Assembly: GCA_965229345.1 (NCBI GenBank)
Contig: OZ245872.1
Location: forward strand, 2,480,001 to 2,544,000
Length of the DNA stretch: 64,000 bases
Direction: 5' to 3'
Source: PBB1 sp965229345
GTDB lineage: Bacteria > Pseudomonadota > Gammaproteobacteria > Burkholderiales > Burkholderiaceae_C
Made by a program: the position numbers and the translations under genes. Below the pieces are notes generated by a model that was not told where the DNA came from, ran no database searches, and saw only the letters and a list, made by a program, of their open reading frames with translations. Shown piece after piece: positions 53,794-63,243 of the stretch. Each line of letters starts with the position of its first letter. The first letter of the stretch is position 1.

Positions 53794-56532
53794 ATGCCAG
53801 ACGCTGCGGTCGACGCGCAAGCCACGCTTGCGGCTCCCGCACGCTGCCTATCCCTTGCCAGCGCACGAGTGAAACGGGTCGCCACGTTGCCGAAAGATTC
53901 CCAGCCCGAGGGCGCCGACGCGGCCGCCCTCGCCAGCCACACGCCCATGATGCAGCAGTACCTGCGCATCAAGGCCGACCATCCGGACACGCTGGTGTTC
54001 TACCGGATGGGCGACTTCTACGAGCTGTTCTTCGATGACGCCCGGCGCGCGAACCGGCTGCTCGACATCACGCTGACCACGCGCGGCCAGAGCGCCGGCG
54101 AGCCGGTGGTGATGGCCGGCGTGCCGGTGCATGCGGTCGAGAACTACCTGGCCCGGCTGATCAAGCTGGGCGAGCCGGTGGCCATCTGCGAGCAGGTGGG
54201 CGATGTGGCGACCGCCAAGGGGCCGGTCGAGCGCAAGGTGGTACGTGTCGTCACGCCAGGCACGCTGACCGACACCGAACTGCTGTCCGACAAGGCCGAT
54301 GCGTTGCTGCTGGCGCTGTCGCAGCGCACCCACCGCGGGCAGACGACGCACGGCCTGGCCTGGTTGGGTTTGAGCAGTGGGCAGCTCGGGCTGACCGAAT
54401 GCGCCGACCACGAACTTCCCGGCTGGCTCGCACGGCTGAATGCGGCGGAGGTGCTGGTCACGCGCGAAGACGCTCCCCCTGCGTTGTCGGCAACACGCGC
54501 CGCAGTGACACACCGGCCCGACTGGCAGTTCGATGCGGCACTGGGCGCCCGCAAGCTGTGCGAACAACTTCGCGTTGCCAGCCTGGCGGGCTTCAACGCC
54601 AGCGAGCTCACCGTGGCGCACGCCGCCGCATCGGCCTTGCTGAGTTACGCCGAACACACGCAAGGCCAGGCGCTGGCCCATGTGCGCAGTCTGCAGGTCG
54701 AGCGCGCCAGCGAACTGATCGATCTGCCACCCACCACGCACCGCAATCTGGAGCTGACGCAGACACTGCGCGGCGAAGAGTCCCCCACGCTGCTCTCACT
54801 GCTCGACACCTGCCGCACCGGCATGGGCAGCCGGGCCCTGCGCGGCTGGATGACGCGACCGCTGCGCGAGCGCACCGTCGCCACCCAGCGCCATGAGGCC
54901 ATCGACGCGTTGATGGCCCGTGGCGGAGACAGCTTGCGCCAGGCCCTTCGATCAGTCTGCGACGTCGAACGCATCACAGCCCGCATCGCGCTGCGCCAGG
55001 TTCGCCCGCGGGAGTTGACCGGCCTGCGGACGACGCTGCGCGCGCTGCCCGGTCTGCGCTCGGCCGTGCCCGAGGGCGCCTGCGTCCTGCTCGACATGGC
55101 GCTGGAAGCGCTGAGCCCCGACGCCAGCATCGAATCGCTGCTGACCACCACGCTGGCCGAAGAACCCGCCGTGCTGCTGCGTGACGGTGGCGTGATTGCC
55201 ACCGGCTGCGACGCGGCGCTGGATGAACTGCGCGCGATCGCGCAGAACTGCGATGCCTTCCTGCTCGATCTCGAAGCACGAGAACGCGCGCGCACCGGGA
55301 TCACCAACCTGCGGGTGCAGTTCAACCGGGTGCACGGCTTCTACATCGAGGTCACGCAGGGCCAGATCGACAAGGTGCCCGCCGACTACCAGCGCCGCCA
55401 AACACTGAAGAACGCCGAGCGCTACATCACACCGGAGTTGAAAGCCTTCGAGGACAAAGCACTGTCAGCCCAGGAGCGCTCGCTGGCACGCGAGAAACTG
55501 CTGTACGAGCAGCTGGTCGAGACCCTGCAGAACCATGTGGCGTCGCTGTCCGATCTGGCACACGCACTGGCCACACTCGATGCGCTGGCGGCCCTGGCCG
55601 AACGGGCCGCGACGCTCAACTGGTGTCGGCCGCAGTTCGTGCGCGAGCCCTGCATCGACATCCAGGGCGGTCGCCACCCGGTCGTGGAGGCGCGCCTGCA
55701 GGAAACCGGTGCAGGCAACTTCATGGCGAATGACTGCCGGCTGGACGCGACCCGCAAGATGCTGGTCATCACCGGGCCCAACATGGGCGGCAAGAGCACC
55801 TACATGCGGCAGGTGGCACTCATTTGCTTGTTAGCTTCGATGGGCTCGTTCGTACCAGCCACCACCTGCCGGCTCGGGCCGATGGACGCAATACACACCC
55901 GCATCGGTGCGGCCGATGACCTGGCCAACGCGCAATCGACCTTCATGGTCGAGATGACCGAGGCCGCCGCCATCCTGCACGGCGCCACCGCGCAGTCGCT
56001 GGTGCTGATGGACGAGATCGGCCGTGGCACCTCGACCTTCGATGGCCTGGCGCTGGCCGGCGCCATTGCCAGCCACCTGCACGAGCGCAACAACGCCTTC
56101 ACGCTGTTCGCCACGCACTACTTCGAGTTGACGGCGTTCCCGGCGAAGCACGAGCGCGCGATCAACGTGCATGTGTCGGCCGTCGAAAGCCACGGCAAGG
56201 CCGGCGACGAGATCGTGTTTTTGCATGACATCCAGCCCGGACCCGCCAGCCGCAGCTACGGCGTGCAGGTCGCGAGACTGGCGGGCATGCCGGCCTCGCT
56301 GGTGCGCCAGGCGCGCACCGCACTGGAAGCGCTCGAATCGCAGCAAAAATCAGGGCAGGCACAGATCGACCTGTTCGCCGCGCCAGCGCCGGTGGCAGCG
56401 CGGGAGGCGTCGCCGGTCGAACGGGCGCTGGCGCAGGTCGACCCCGATGCCTTGACCCCGAAACAGGCCCTCGAAACGCTGTACCGTTTGCAGGCACTGC
56501 AACACCCACTCGAAAGCGACACCGCACCATGA
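53794..56532 (+). CDS. mutS: DNA mismatch repair protein MutS
   Basis: The 912-residue protein (or ~887 from the GTG at 53869) has the mismatch-binding N-domain with FYRMGDFYELF. It also has Walker A TGPNMGGKSTYMRQ, Walker B LVLMDEIGRGTSTFDG and STFMVEMTEAAAI. The ATPase clamps on mismatches and recruits MutL. The true start is uncertain because the first ~45 residues are low complexity. Its stop overlaps the Anbu gene start (ATGA, 56529-56532). Confidence 0.95.
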   Translation: MPDAAVDAQATLAAPARCLSLASARVKRVATLPKDSQPEGADAAALASHTPMMQQYLRIKADHPDTLVFYRMGDFYELFFDDARRANRLLDITLTTRGQSAGEPVVMAGVPVHAVENYLARLIKLGEPVAICEQVGDVATAKGPVERKVVRVVTPGTLTDTELLSDKADALLLALSQRTHRGQTTHGLAWLGLSSGQLGLTECADHELPGWLARLNAAEVLVTREDAPPALSATRAAVTHRPDWQFDAALGARKLCEQLRVASLAGFNASELTVAHAAASALLSYAEHTQGQALAHVRSLQVERASELIDLPPTTHRNLELTQTLRGEESPTLLSLLDTCRTGMGSRALRGWMTRPLRERTVATQRHEAIDALMARGGDSLRQALRSVCDVERITARIALRQVRPRELTGLRTTLRALPGLRSAVPEGACVLLDMALEALSPDASIESLLTTTLAEEPAVLLRDGGVIATGCDAALDELRAIAQNCDAFLLDLEARERARTGITNLRVQFNRVHGFYIEVTQGQIDKVPADYQRRQTLKNAERYITPELKAFEDKALSAQERSLAREKLLYEQLVETLQNHVASLSDLAHALATLDALAALAERAATLNWCRPQFVREPCIDIQGGRHPVVEARLQETGAGNFMANDCRLDATRKMLVITGPNMGGKSTYMRQVALICLLASMGSFVPATTCRLGPMDAIHTRIGAADDLANAQSTFMVEMTEAAAILHGATAQSLVLMDEIGRGTSTFDGLALAGAIASHLHERNNAFTLFATHYFELTAFPAKHERAINVHVSAVESHGKAGDEIVFLHDIQPGPASRSYGVQVARLAGMPASLVRQARTALEALESQQKSGQAQIDLFAAPAPVAAREASPVERALAQVDPDALTPKQALETLYRLQALQHPLESDTAP

Positions 56533-57359
56533 CCTATTGCGTAGGCATCAAACTCGACGCGGGGCTGGTCTTCCTGTCCGACTCGCGCACCAACGCCGGT
56601 CTCGACCAGATCAGCACCTTCCGCAAGATGATCGTCTACGAGAAGCCGGGCGACCGTTTCATGGTGATGCTGTCGGCTGGCAACCTCTCCATCAGCCAGT
56701 CGGTGCGCGAAATCCTGCAGGTCGAGAAGATCGACAACGGTGACGATGCGCCGATCACGATCTGGAACGCGACCAGCATGTTCGATGCCGCACGCGTGCT
56801 CGGCAGTGCGGTGCGCCGTGTCTACGACCAGGATGGCAAGTCGCTGAAGGCTTCAGGCATCGACTTCAACGCGTCGATGATCTTCGGCGGGCAGATCAAG
56901 GGCGAGGCGATGCGCCTGTTCCTGGTGTATTCCGCTGGCAACTTCATCGAGGCCACACAGGAAACCTGCTACTTCCAGGCGGGCGAGTCGAAGTACGGCA
57001 AGCCGGTGCTCGACCGGATGATTTCGCCCACCACGCCGCTCGATGAAGCCTCGAAATGCGCGCTGGTGTCGATGGATTCGACGCTGAAGTCGAACCTGTC
57101 GGTCGGGCTCCCGCTCGACTTGCTGGTCTACCAGAACGACGCGCTGAAGTGCGATCAGGCCGTGTGCATCGACGAGCAGAACCCGTATTTCCAGATGATC
57201 CGGGGCTCCTGGGGTCACAAGCTGCGCGAAGTGTTCGAGTCCCTCGACGACCCGCAGTGGACCGGCGACGCCGCCGCCGCTGCGCACCCGCTGCGCGTGG
57301 AATCCGCCCGCTACGAACCGCTGCGCAAGATCACGCATCCCGGCGAGAAGATCGTCTGA
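56529..57359 (+). CDS. Anbu-type proteasome homologue (peptidase T1-like)
   Basis: The 276-residue protein is a short, propeptide-free proteasome beta-type fold. The catalytic Thr is residue 2 (MTYCVGIKLDAGL; Thr1 after Met removal). Asp17 (FLSDSRTNAG) and Lys32 (TFRKMIVYEKPGD) sit at the positions of the 20S triad by that numbering. Anbu assembles into open helical rings; activity is not firmly known. Its usual neighbours (alpha-E, transglutaminase, ATP-grasp) are absent here. Instead its ATG overlaps the mutS stop. Confidence 0.88.
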   Translation: MTYCVGIKLDAGLVFLSDSRTNAGLDQISTFRKMIVYEKPGDRFMVMLSAGNLSISQSVREILQVEKIDNGDDAPITIWNATSMFDAARVLGSAVRRVYDQDGKSLKASGIDFNASMIFGGQIKGEAMRLFLVYSAGNFIEATQETCYFQAGESKYGKPVLDRMISPTTPLDEASKCALVSMDSTLKSNLSVGLPLDLLVYQNDALKCDQAVCIDEQNPYFQMIRGSWGHKLREVFESLDDPQWTGDAAAAAHPLRVESARYEPLRKITHPGEKIV

Positions 57360-57361
57360 GC

Positions 57362-57387
57362 GGGGCCGGAAAGGCCCCTTCTATAAT
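57362..57387 (+). promoter_or_regulatory. Hairpin after Anbu and adjoining TATAAT upstream of pyrG
   Basis: GGGGCC pairs with GGCCCC around 5 bases (57362-57378), followed by TTC and then TATAAT at 57382-57387. The hairpin may end the mutS-Anbu transcript, while the TATAAT may serve pyrG. A matched -35 would lie inside the hairpin and is not convincing. Confidence 0.45.
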
Positions 57388-57432
57388 CACTTTTTCCCAC
57401 CACAGCAGCGTGCCAAACGGCTGCTGAAAGCA

Positions 57433-59112
57433 ATGACCAAGTACGTCTTTGTCACCGGCGGTGTGGTGTCCTCGCTGGGCAAGGGCATTGCGGCGGCGTC
57501 GCTCGCAGCGATCCTCGAATCGCGCGGCATCAAGGTCACCCTGATCAAGCTCGACCCCTACCTCAATGTCGACCCCGGCACGATGTCGCCGTTCCAGCAC
57601 GGCGAGGTCTACGTGACCGACGACGGCGCCGAAACCGACCTCGACCTCGGACACTACGAGCGCTTCATCACCACCCGGATGAAGAAGGCCAACAACTTCA
57701 CCACCGGCCAGATCTACAAGAGCGTGCTCGAACGCGAGCGCCGTGGCGATTACCTCGGCAAGACGGTGCAGGTCATCCCGCACGTCACCAACGAGATCCA
57801 GGAATTCGTCAAGCGCGGCGCAGGGGCTGGCACTGACCACGAAGTCGATGTCGCCATCGTCGAGATCGGTGGCACGGTCGGCGACATCGAGTCGCTGCCG
57901 TTCCTCGAAGCCGTGCGCCAGATGAGCCTGCGCATGGGGCCGAACAACAGCGCCTTCGTGCACCTGACCTACGTGCCGTGGATCGCCGCAGCGGGCGAGT
58001 TGAAGACCAAGCCGACCCAGCACACCGCGCAGAAACTGCGCGAGATCGGCATCCAGGCCGATGTGCTGCTGTGCCGCGCCGACCGCCGCATTCCGGATGA
58101 AGAGCGCGAAAAGATCTCGCTGTTCACCAATGTGCCGGCCTGGGGCGTGATCTCGATGTGGGATGTCGACACGATCTACAAGGTCCCGCGCATCCTGCAC
58201 GAGCAGGGTCTCGACGGGCTGATCTGCGACAAGCTGCGCATCCACACACCACCGGCCAACCTGACACGCTGGGACGAATTGGTGCGCGAGTTCGAGCACC
58301 CCGAGCGCGAGATCACGATCGCGATGTGCGGCAAGTACACCGACCTGTCGGATTCCTACAAGTCGCTGAACGAGGCGCTGCGCCACGCTGGCATGCACAG
58401 CCACGCGAAGGTGCTGATCGAGTACGTCGACTCCGAAACGCTGACCCCCGACAACGTGCAGCAGCTCGCCGCCTTCGATGCGGTGCTGGTGCCGGGTGGC
58501 TTCGGCAAGCGCGGCGTCGAGGGCAAGGTGCTGGCCGCGAAATTCGCCCGCGAGTCCAAGCTGCCCTACCTGGGCATCTGCCTGGGCATGCAGGTCGCCA
58601 CCATCGAGTTCGCCCGCCATCAGGCCGGACTCGAGAAGGCCAACAGCACCGAGTTCGAGCCCGACACGCCGCACCCGGTGATCGCGTTGATCGAGGAATG
58701 GCAGGACGCCGATGGCTCGATCCAGAAGCGCAGCAGCAGCTCCGACCTCGGCGGCACGATGCGCCTGGGCGCGCAAAGCTCCGATGTGAAGCCGGGCACG
58801 CTCGCCCACGAGATCTACGGCGATGTGGTCACGGAGCGCCATCGCCATCGCTACGAAGCCAATGTCAACTACCTCGATCAGTTGAGCGCTGCCGGTCTGG
58901 TGATCTCGGCACTGACACAGCGCGAGAAGCTGACCGAAATCGTCGAACTGCCGCGCAGCGTCCACCCCTGGTACATGGGGGTGCAGTTCCACCCCGAGTT
59001 CAAGTCGACGCCCTGGGGCGGGCATCCGCTGTTCAACTCGTTCATCTCGGCGGCATTGGCACATCAACGCGAGCGCTTGCAGGTGGTCGGCTCGACGAAG
59101 GCCGCCGCATGA
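57433..59112 (+). CDS. pyrG: CTP synthase (glutamine-hydrolysing)
   Basis: The 559-residue enzyme has the N-terminal synthase domain (KYVFVTGGVVSSLGKGIAAA; KLDPYLNVDPGTMSPFQHGE) and a C-terminal class I glutaminase with nucleophile Cys383 (LGICLGMQ) and His520/Glu522 (VQFHPEFKS). It aminates UTP to CTP. Its stop overlaps kdsA (ATGA). Confidence 0.97.
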   Translation: MTKYVFVTGGVVSSLGKGIAAASLAAILESRGIKVTLIKLDPYLNVDPGTMSPFQHGEVYVTDDGAETDLDLGHYERFITTRMKKANNFTTGQIYKSVLERERRGDYLGKTVQVIPHVTNEIQEFVKRGAGAGTDHEVDVAIVEIGGTVGDIESLPFLEAVRQMSLRMGPNNSAFVHLTYVPWIAAAGELKTKPTQHTAQKLREIGIQADVLLCRADRRIPDEEREKISLFTNVPAWGVISMWDVDTIYKVPRILHEQGLDGLICDKLRIHTPPANLTRWDELVREFEHPEREITIAMCGKYTDLSDSYKSLNEALRHAGMHSHAKVLIEYVDSETLTPDNVQQLAAFDAVLVPGGFGKRGVEGKVLAAKFARESKLPYLGICLGMQVATIEFARHQAGLEKANSTEFEPDTPHPVIALIEEWQDADGSIQKRSSSSDLGGTMRLGAQSSDVKPGTLAHEIYGDVVTERHRHRYEANVNYLDQLSAAGLVISALTQREKLTEIVELPRSVHPWYMGVQFHPEFKSTPWGGHPLFNSFISAALAHQRERLQVVGSTKAAA

Positions 59113-59966
59113 AGCTGTGCGGGCACGAGGTCGGCCTGACGCAGCCCTTTTTCCTGATCGCAGGCCCCTGTGTCGTCGAGTCGGAGCAGCTGCAGATCGA
59201 TGTGGCGGGCGCGCTGAAGGAAATGACTTCGGCGCTGGGCATCCCGTTCATCTTCAAGAGCAGCTACGACAAGGCCAACCGCTCCAGCGGCAACACCTTT
59301 CGCGGCCCCGGCCTGGAGCGCGGGCTGGAGATACTGGCCAAGGTCAAACGCGAGCTGAACGTTTCGCTGCTGACCGATGTGCATGATGTCGAGCAGATCG
59401 CGTCCGTCGCATCCGTGGTCGACGTGCTGCAGACCCCCGCCTTCCTGTGCCGTCAGACCGACTTCATCCGCGCGGTGGCGCAGTCGGGCAAGCCGGTGAA
59501 CATCAAGAAGGGTCAGTTCCTGGCGCCGCACGACATGAAGAACGTCATCGACAAGGCCCGCGCCGCCGCGCGCGACAAGGGCCTGCCGGAAGACAACTTC
59601 ATGGCCTGTGAACGCGGCGTGAGCTTCGGCTACAACAACCTGGTGAGCGACATGCGGTCACTGGCCATCATGCGCGAGACCGGCGCACCAGTGGTCTTCG
59701 ACGCCACGCATTCGGTGCAGTTGCCCGGTGGGCAGGGCACCAGCTCTGGCGGCCAGCGTGAGTTCGTGCCGGTGCTGGCGCGCGCGGCGATTGCCGTCGG
59801 TGTGGCTGGCCTGTTCATGGAAACCCATCCGGATCCGGCGAATGCGATGAGCGACGGGCCCAACGCCGTGCCGCTCAAGCGCATGCGCGCGCTGCTCGAA
59901 CAGCTGGTCGCGCTGGACCGTGTGGTCAAGCAGCAGCCGCTGCTTGAGAACGATTTCGGATGCTGA
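59109..59966 (+). CDS. kdsA: 3-deoxy-8-phosphooctulonate synthase (KDO-8-P synthase)
   Basis: The 285-residue TIM-barrel enzyme starts at the ATG overlapping pyrG's stop. It has FFLIAGPCVVESEQLQID, FKSSYDKANRSSGNTFRGPG, GGQGTSSGGQREFVPVLARA and METHPDPANAMSDGPN. It makes KDO-8-phosphate for lipopolysaccharide from PEP and arabinose-5-phosphate. A 57-base gap leads to eno. Confidence 0.96.
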   Translation: MKLCGHEVGLTQPFFLIAGPCVVESEQLQIDVAGALKEMTSALGIPFIFKSSYDKANRSSGNTFRGPGLERGLEILAKVKRELNVSLLTDVHDVEQIASVASVVDVLQTPAFLCRQTDFIRAVAQSGKPVNIKKGQFLAPHDMKNVIDKARAAARDKGLPEDNFMACERGVSFGYNNLVSDMRSLAIMRETGAPVVFDATHSVQLPGGQGTSSGGQREFVPVLARAAIAVGVAGLFMETHPDPANAMSDGPNAVPLKRMRALLEQLVALDRVVKQQPLLENDFGC

Positions 59967-60023
59967 ATCAGCCCAGATCCACCGTCTCACAGATTTCCCA
60001 ATTTTCAATTCAGAGGACGCTAC

Positions 60024-61310
60024 ATGAGTGCGATCGTTGACATCGTCGGCCGTGAAATCCTGGACAGCCGGGGCAACCCCACCGTCGAATGCGATGTGCT
60101 GCTCGAATCGGGCGTGATGGGCCGCGCGGCCGTGCCATCAGGCGCATCGACTGGCTCCCGCGAAGCGATCGAATTGCGCGACGGCGATGCCAAGCGCTAC
60201 CTGGGCAAGGGCGTGATGCGCGCGGTGCAGCACGTCAACACCGAGATCAGCGAAGCGGTGCTCGGGCTCGATGCGAGCGAACAGGCCTTCCTCGATCGCA
60301 CCCTGATCGACCTCGATGGCACCGACAACAAGTGCCGCCTGGGTGCGAACGCGATGCTGGCCGTCAGCATGGCCGTCGCGCGCGCCGCGGCCGAAGAAAG
60401 CGGCTTGCCGCTGTACCGCTATTTCGGCGGCTCGGGCGGCATGCAATTGCCGGTGCCGATGATGAATGTGATCAACGGCGGCGCCCACGCCAACAACTCG
60501 CTGGATCTGCAGGAGTTCATGATCATCCCTGTGGGCGCGCCGAGCTTCCGCGAGGCGGTGCGCTGGGGTGCCGAAACCTTCCACGCGCTCAAGAAGATCC
60601 TGCACGACCAGGGCATCAGCACCGCGGTCGGCGACGAAGGCGGCTTTGCGCCCAGCGTGGCCAGCCACGAAGCGGCGATCCAGATGATCCTGGCCGCGAT
60701 CGACAAGGCCGGCTACACGGCCGGTGAGCAGATCGCCATCGGCCTGGACTGCGCCGCCAGCGAGTTCTACAAGGATGGCCAGTACGTGCTGGAAGGCGAA
60801 GGCGGCCTGAAGCTGTCAGCCGAAGGCTGGACCGACATGCTCGCGAACTGGGTCGACAAGTACCCGATCATCAGCATCGAAGACGGCATGCACGAGGGCG
60901 ACTGGGACGGCTGGAAGCACCTGACCGAGCGCCTCGGCAGCAAGGTGCAACTGGTCGGCGACGACCTGTTTGTCACCAACACCAGCATCCTGAAGGAAGG
61001 CATCGACAAGCGCATCGCCAACTCGATCCTGATCAAGATCAACCAGATCGGCACGCTGACCGAAACCTTCGCTGCCATCGAGATGGCCAAGCGCGCCAAC
61101 TACACCGCCGTGATCAGCCACCGCTCGGGCGAAACCGAAGACTCGACCATTGCCGACATCGCGGTGGGCACCAACGCCGGCCAGATCAAGACCGGCTCGA
61201 TGAGCCGCAGCGACCGCATCGCCAAGTACAACCAGCTGCTGCGCATCGAGGAAGACCTGGGCGACGTCGCCACCTACCCGGGTCGCGGCGCGTTCTACAA
61301 CCTGCGCTGA
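60024..61310 (+). CDS. eno: Enolase (phosphopyruvate hydratase)
   Basis: The 428-residue enzyme has IVGREILDSRGNPTVECDVL, VPSGASTGSREAIELRDGD and the C-terminal SHRSGETEDSTIADIAVGTN with the catalytic Lys/His region. It interconverts 2-phosphoglycerate and PEP, the substrate of KdsA just upstream. An AGAGGACGC ribosome-type site precedes it. Confidence 0.97.
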   Translation: MSAIVDIVGREILDSRGNPTVECDVLLESGVMGRAAVPSGASTGSREAIELRDGDAKRYLGKGVMRAVQHVNTEISEAVLGLDASEQAFLDRTLIDLDGTDNKCRLGANAMLAVSMAVARAAAEESGLPLYRYFGGSGGMQLPVPMMNVINGGAHANNSLDLQEFMIIPVGAPSFREAVRWGAETFHALKKILHDQGISTAVGDEGGFAPSVASHEAAIQMILAAIDKAGYTAGEQIAIGLDCAASEFYKDGQYVLEGEGGLKLSAEGWTDMLANWVDKYPIISIEDGMHEGDWDGWKHLTERLGSKVQLVGDDLFVTNTSILKEGIDKRIANSILIKINQIGTLTETFAAIEMAKRANYTAVISHRSGETEDSTIADIAVGTNAGQIKTGSMSRSDRIAKYNQLLRIEEDLGDVATYPGRGAFYNLR

Positions 61311-61368
61311 CACGGCGCGGCGCCCGATTCACCGCGCCGCGCGGCAACGCATACCCTCCTCACCCCCC

Positions 61369-61647
61369 GTGCGCTTCATCCGACTTGCCCTCCTGACGCT
61401 GCTGGTGCTGGTGCACGGGCAGCTGTGGTTCGGCAGTTCGGGGCTGCCACGGGTGATGCACCTGCAAGCTCAGCTCGATGCGCAGCTGGCCACCAACGAC
61501 ATCGCCAGGCACCGCAACGAGCAGCTCGCTGCCGAAGTCAGCGACCTGAAGGAAGGCCTGGAAATGGTCGAGGAGAAGGCCCGCTACGACCTCGGCATGG
61601 TCAAGCCCGACGAGATCCTGGTGCAGTGGAGCGTGTCGGCGAAGTAG
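61369..61647 (+). CDS. ftsB: Cell division protein FtsB
   Basis: The 92-residue bitopic protein starts at GTG with one transmembrane helix (FIRLALLTLLVLVHGQLWFG). A coiled coil (LQAQLDAQLATNDIARHRNE, then EVSDLKEGLEMVEEKARYDL) ends in the FtsB box LGMVKPDEI. It binds FtsL and FtsQ in the divisome. The order eno-ftsB is broadly conserved. Confidence 0.92.
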   Translation: MRFIRLALLTLLVLVHGQLWFGSSGLPRVMHLQAQLDAQLATNDIARHRNEQLAAEVSDLKEGLEMVEEKARYDLGMVKPDEILVQWSVSAK

Positions 61648-61671
61648 CCGCGCCGCCAGTACCAGTTGATG

Positions 61672-61696
61672 GCCCGAAGCGATCCGCTCGGGCCGA
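61672..61696. terminator. Possible shared terminator between ftsB and hslO
   Basis: GGCCCGAAGCG pairs with CGCTCGGGCC across three bases, with one bulged A. It lies between convergent genes but lacks a T-run. Confidence 0.4.
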
Positions 61697-61701
61697 AGCC
61701 C

Positions 61702-62670
61702 TCAATTGATCGCCGCCGACCCCGGCGCCTGCTGCGGCGTCGGCGTGAACAGTTCACCGACATCGACCGCATCGAAGTGGTACTTGATGCCGCAGAAGTC
61801 GCAGCCGATCTCGACGCGGGTCTGCTCGACGATGATGTCCTCGACCTCGGGGCGGCCCAGGCCGATCAGCATGCGCCCGACCCGCTCGCGAGAGCAGGTG
61901 CAGGCGAAGCGCGGGCCGTCTTCGCCGGTCTGCGGGGGAAAGCGCCGCAGGGATTCTTCCCAGAACAGGCGGCGCAGCAGCGTATCGGCGTCGAGCGTCA
62001 ACAACTCATCGCGTGTCAGCGTCGCGGCCAGCATGGCCAGGCGGTTGTAGTCCTCGTTGAGACCGATGTCGTCCTCGTTGCGTCGGCCCAGGTTGGCCAC
62101 GCCCTCGACCGGCACGCGCTGGATCAGCAGGCCGGCGGCGGTGTCGTCGTTGGCGGCGAGGATCAGGCAGGTGTCGAGCTGCTCTGACTGCAGCATGTAG
62201 TGCTCCAGCACCTCGCTGATCTTCTGCAGCGGCTCACGCTGGTCGCCGTGCAGCGAGACCACGCCCTGGTACGGCGTCTGGCCGGGGAACTTGGTCTTCG
62301 GGTCGAGCGTGATCGCGCAACGACCCTGGCCGTGCACATTCAGCATCGCCTCGACCTGCGCATGCGGCACCACCTCGCCCACCACCTTGGCAGTGACGCG
62401 AAACGCCAGGTCGCTCTGCACCTCGACCACCGCCAGCTTGACCGGCCCGTCGCCATAAACCTGCAGCACCAGCGCGCCATCGAACTTGATGCTGGACTGC
62501 ATCAGCGCGCCGGCCGCGGCCATCTCGCCCAGCAGCACGCGCACCGGCTCGGGGAACGCGTCGTTGGCCGCTGCGCGGCGCTGCAACACCTCGCGCCAGC
62601 TGTCGGTCAGGCGCACCAGCATGCCGCGCACCGGCAGGCCTTCGAAAATGAATTTGTGGAGTTCGCTCAT
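61702..62670 (-). CDS. hslO: Hsp33-like redox-regulated chaperone HslO
   Basis: The ~322-residue protein starts MSELHKFIFEGLPVRGMLVR. The C-terminal zinc-binding cysteines are arranged as CxC (257/259, ACTCSRERVGR) and CxxC (290/293, CDFCGIKYHF), as in Hsp33. These form disulphides on oxidation and activate holdase function. The ATG at 62670 is preferred over 62742. It follows the carbonic anhydrase-like gene by 10 bases. Confidence 0.92.
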   Translation of the reverse strand: MSELHKFIFEGLPVRGMLVRLTDSWREVLQRRAAANDAFPEPVRVLLGEMAAAGALMQSSIKFDGALVLQVYGDGPVKLAVVEVQSDLAFRVTAKVVGEVVPHAQVEAMLNVHGQGRCAITLDPKTKFPGQTPYQGVVSLHGDQREPLQKISEVLEHYMLQSEQLDTCLILAANDDTAAGLLIQRVPVEGVANLGRRNEDDIGLNEDYNRLAMLAATLTRDELLTLDADTLLRRLFWEESLRRFPPQTGEDGPRFACTCSRERVGRMLIGLGRPEVEDIIVEQTRVEIGCDFCGIKYHFDAVDVGELFTPTPQQAPGSAAIN

Positions 62671-62680
62671 CAGGTGTCGT

Positions 62681-63205
62681 TCAATCGATGCGCACCAATC
62701 CGGTCCGGAAATGCCGTGCCTTCGCCACATAGCCAGCCGCACTGCGCGCCAGGCCGTCGAGCTGCTCGGGTGTCAGCGGGCGCACCGCCTTGGCGGGCGC
62801 CCCCAGGATCAGCCAGCCGTCCTCGAACTGCTTGCCTTCGGTGACCACGGCGCCCGCGCCCACCAGGCACGACTTGCCGATGCGCGCGCCATTGAGCACG
62901 ACCGCCTGGATGCCGATCAGCGAGCCATCGCCCACGGTGCAACCATGCAGCATCGCCTGGTGGCCGATGGTGACATCGTCACCCAGCGTCAACGGCTTGC
63001 CGACATCGGAATGCAGCACCGCACCGTCCTGGATGTTGGTGCGCGCGCCGATCTGCAGACGGGTGTTGTCGCCGCGAATGACCGCACCGAACCAGACGCT
63101 GGCCTCCTCGGCCAGCACCACATCGCCAATGACCTGTGCGCTGTCGGCCACCCAGGCACTCTCGGCGACCTGCGGATGCGCATCGCTCAAACGGTAAACG
63201 GCCAC
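62681..63205 (-). CDS. Gamma carbonic anhydrase family protein
   Basis: About 174 residues of left-handed beta-helix hexapeptide repeats (SAQVIGDVVLAEEASVWFGA; VIRGDNTRLQIGARTNIQDG). His residues at VLHSDVG and TIGHQAMLHGC match the gamma-CA zinc ligands. Many such proteins lack proven CA activity. I chose the GTG at 63205, with GGGGAGTG upstream, over 63250. It is divergent from DUF455 and 10 bases from hslO. Confidence 0.88.
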   Translation of the reverse strand: MAVYRLSDAHPQVAESAWVADSAQVIGDVVLAEEASVWFGAVIRGDNTRLQIGARTNIQDGAVLHSDVGKPLTLGDDVTIGHQAMLHGCTVGDGSLIGIQAVVLNGARIGKSCLVGAGAVVTEGKQFEDGWLILGAPAKAVRPLTPEQLDGLARSAAGYVAKARHFRTGLVRID

Positions 63206-63243
63206 GGATGCACTCCCCTGCGGTGAAGCACACAATTCTAAAG

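Noticed and set aside
57331..59067. Long open frame (~578 codons) on the minus strand opposite pyrG
   Set aside because: pyrG is unmistakable on the plus strand; the mirror frame has no family motif.
61314..61340. GC hairpin after eno as a terminator
   Set aside because: No T-run follows, and ftsB is normally co-transcribed with eno.
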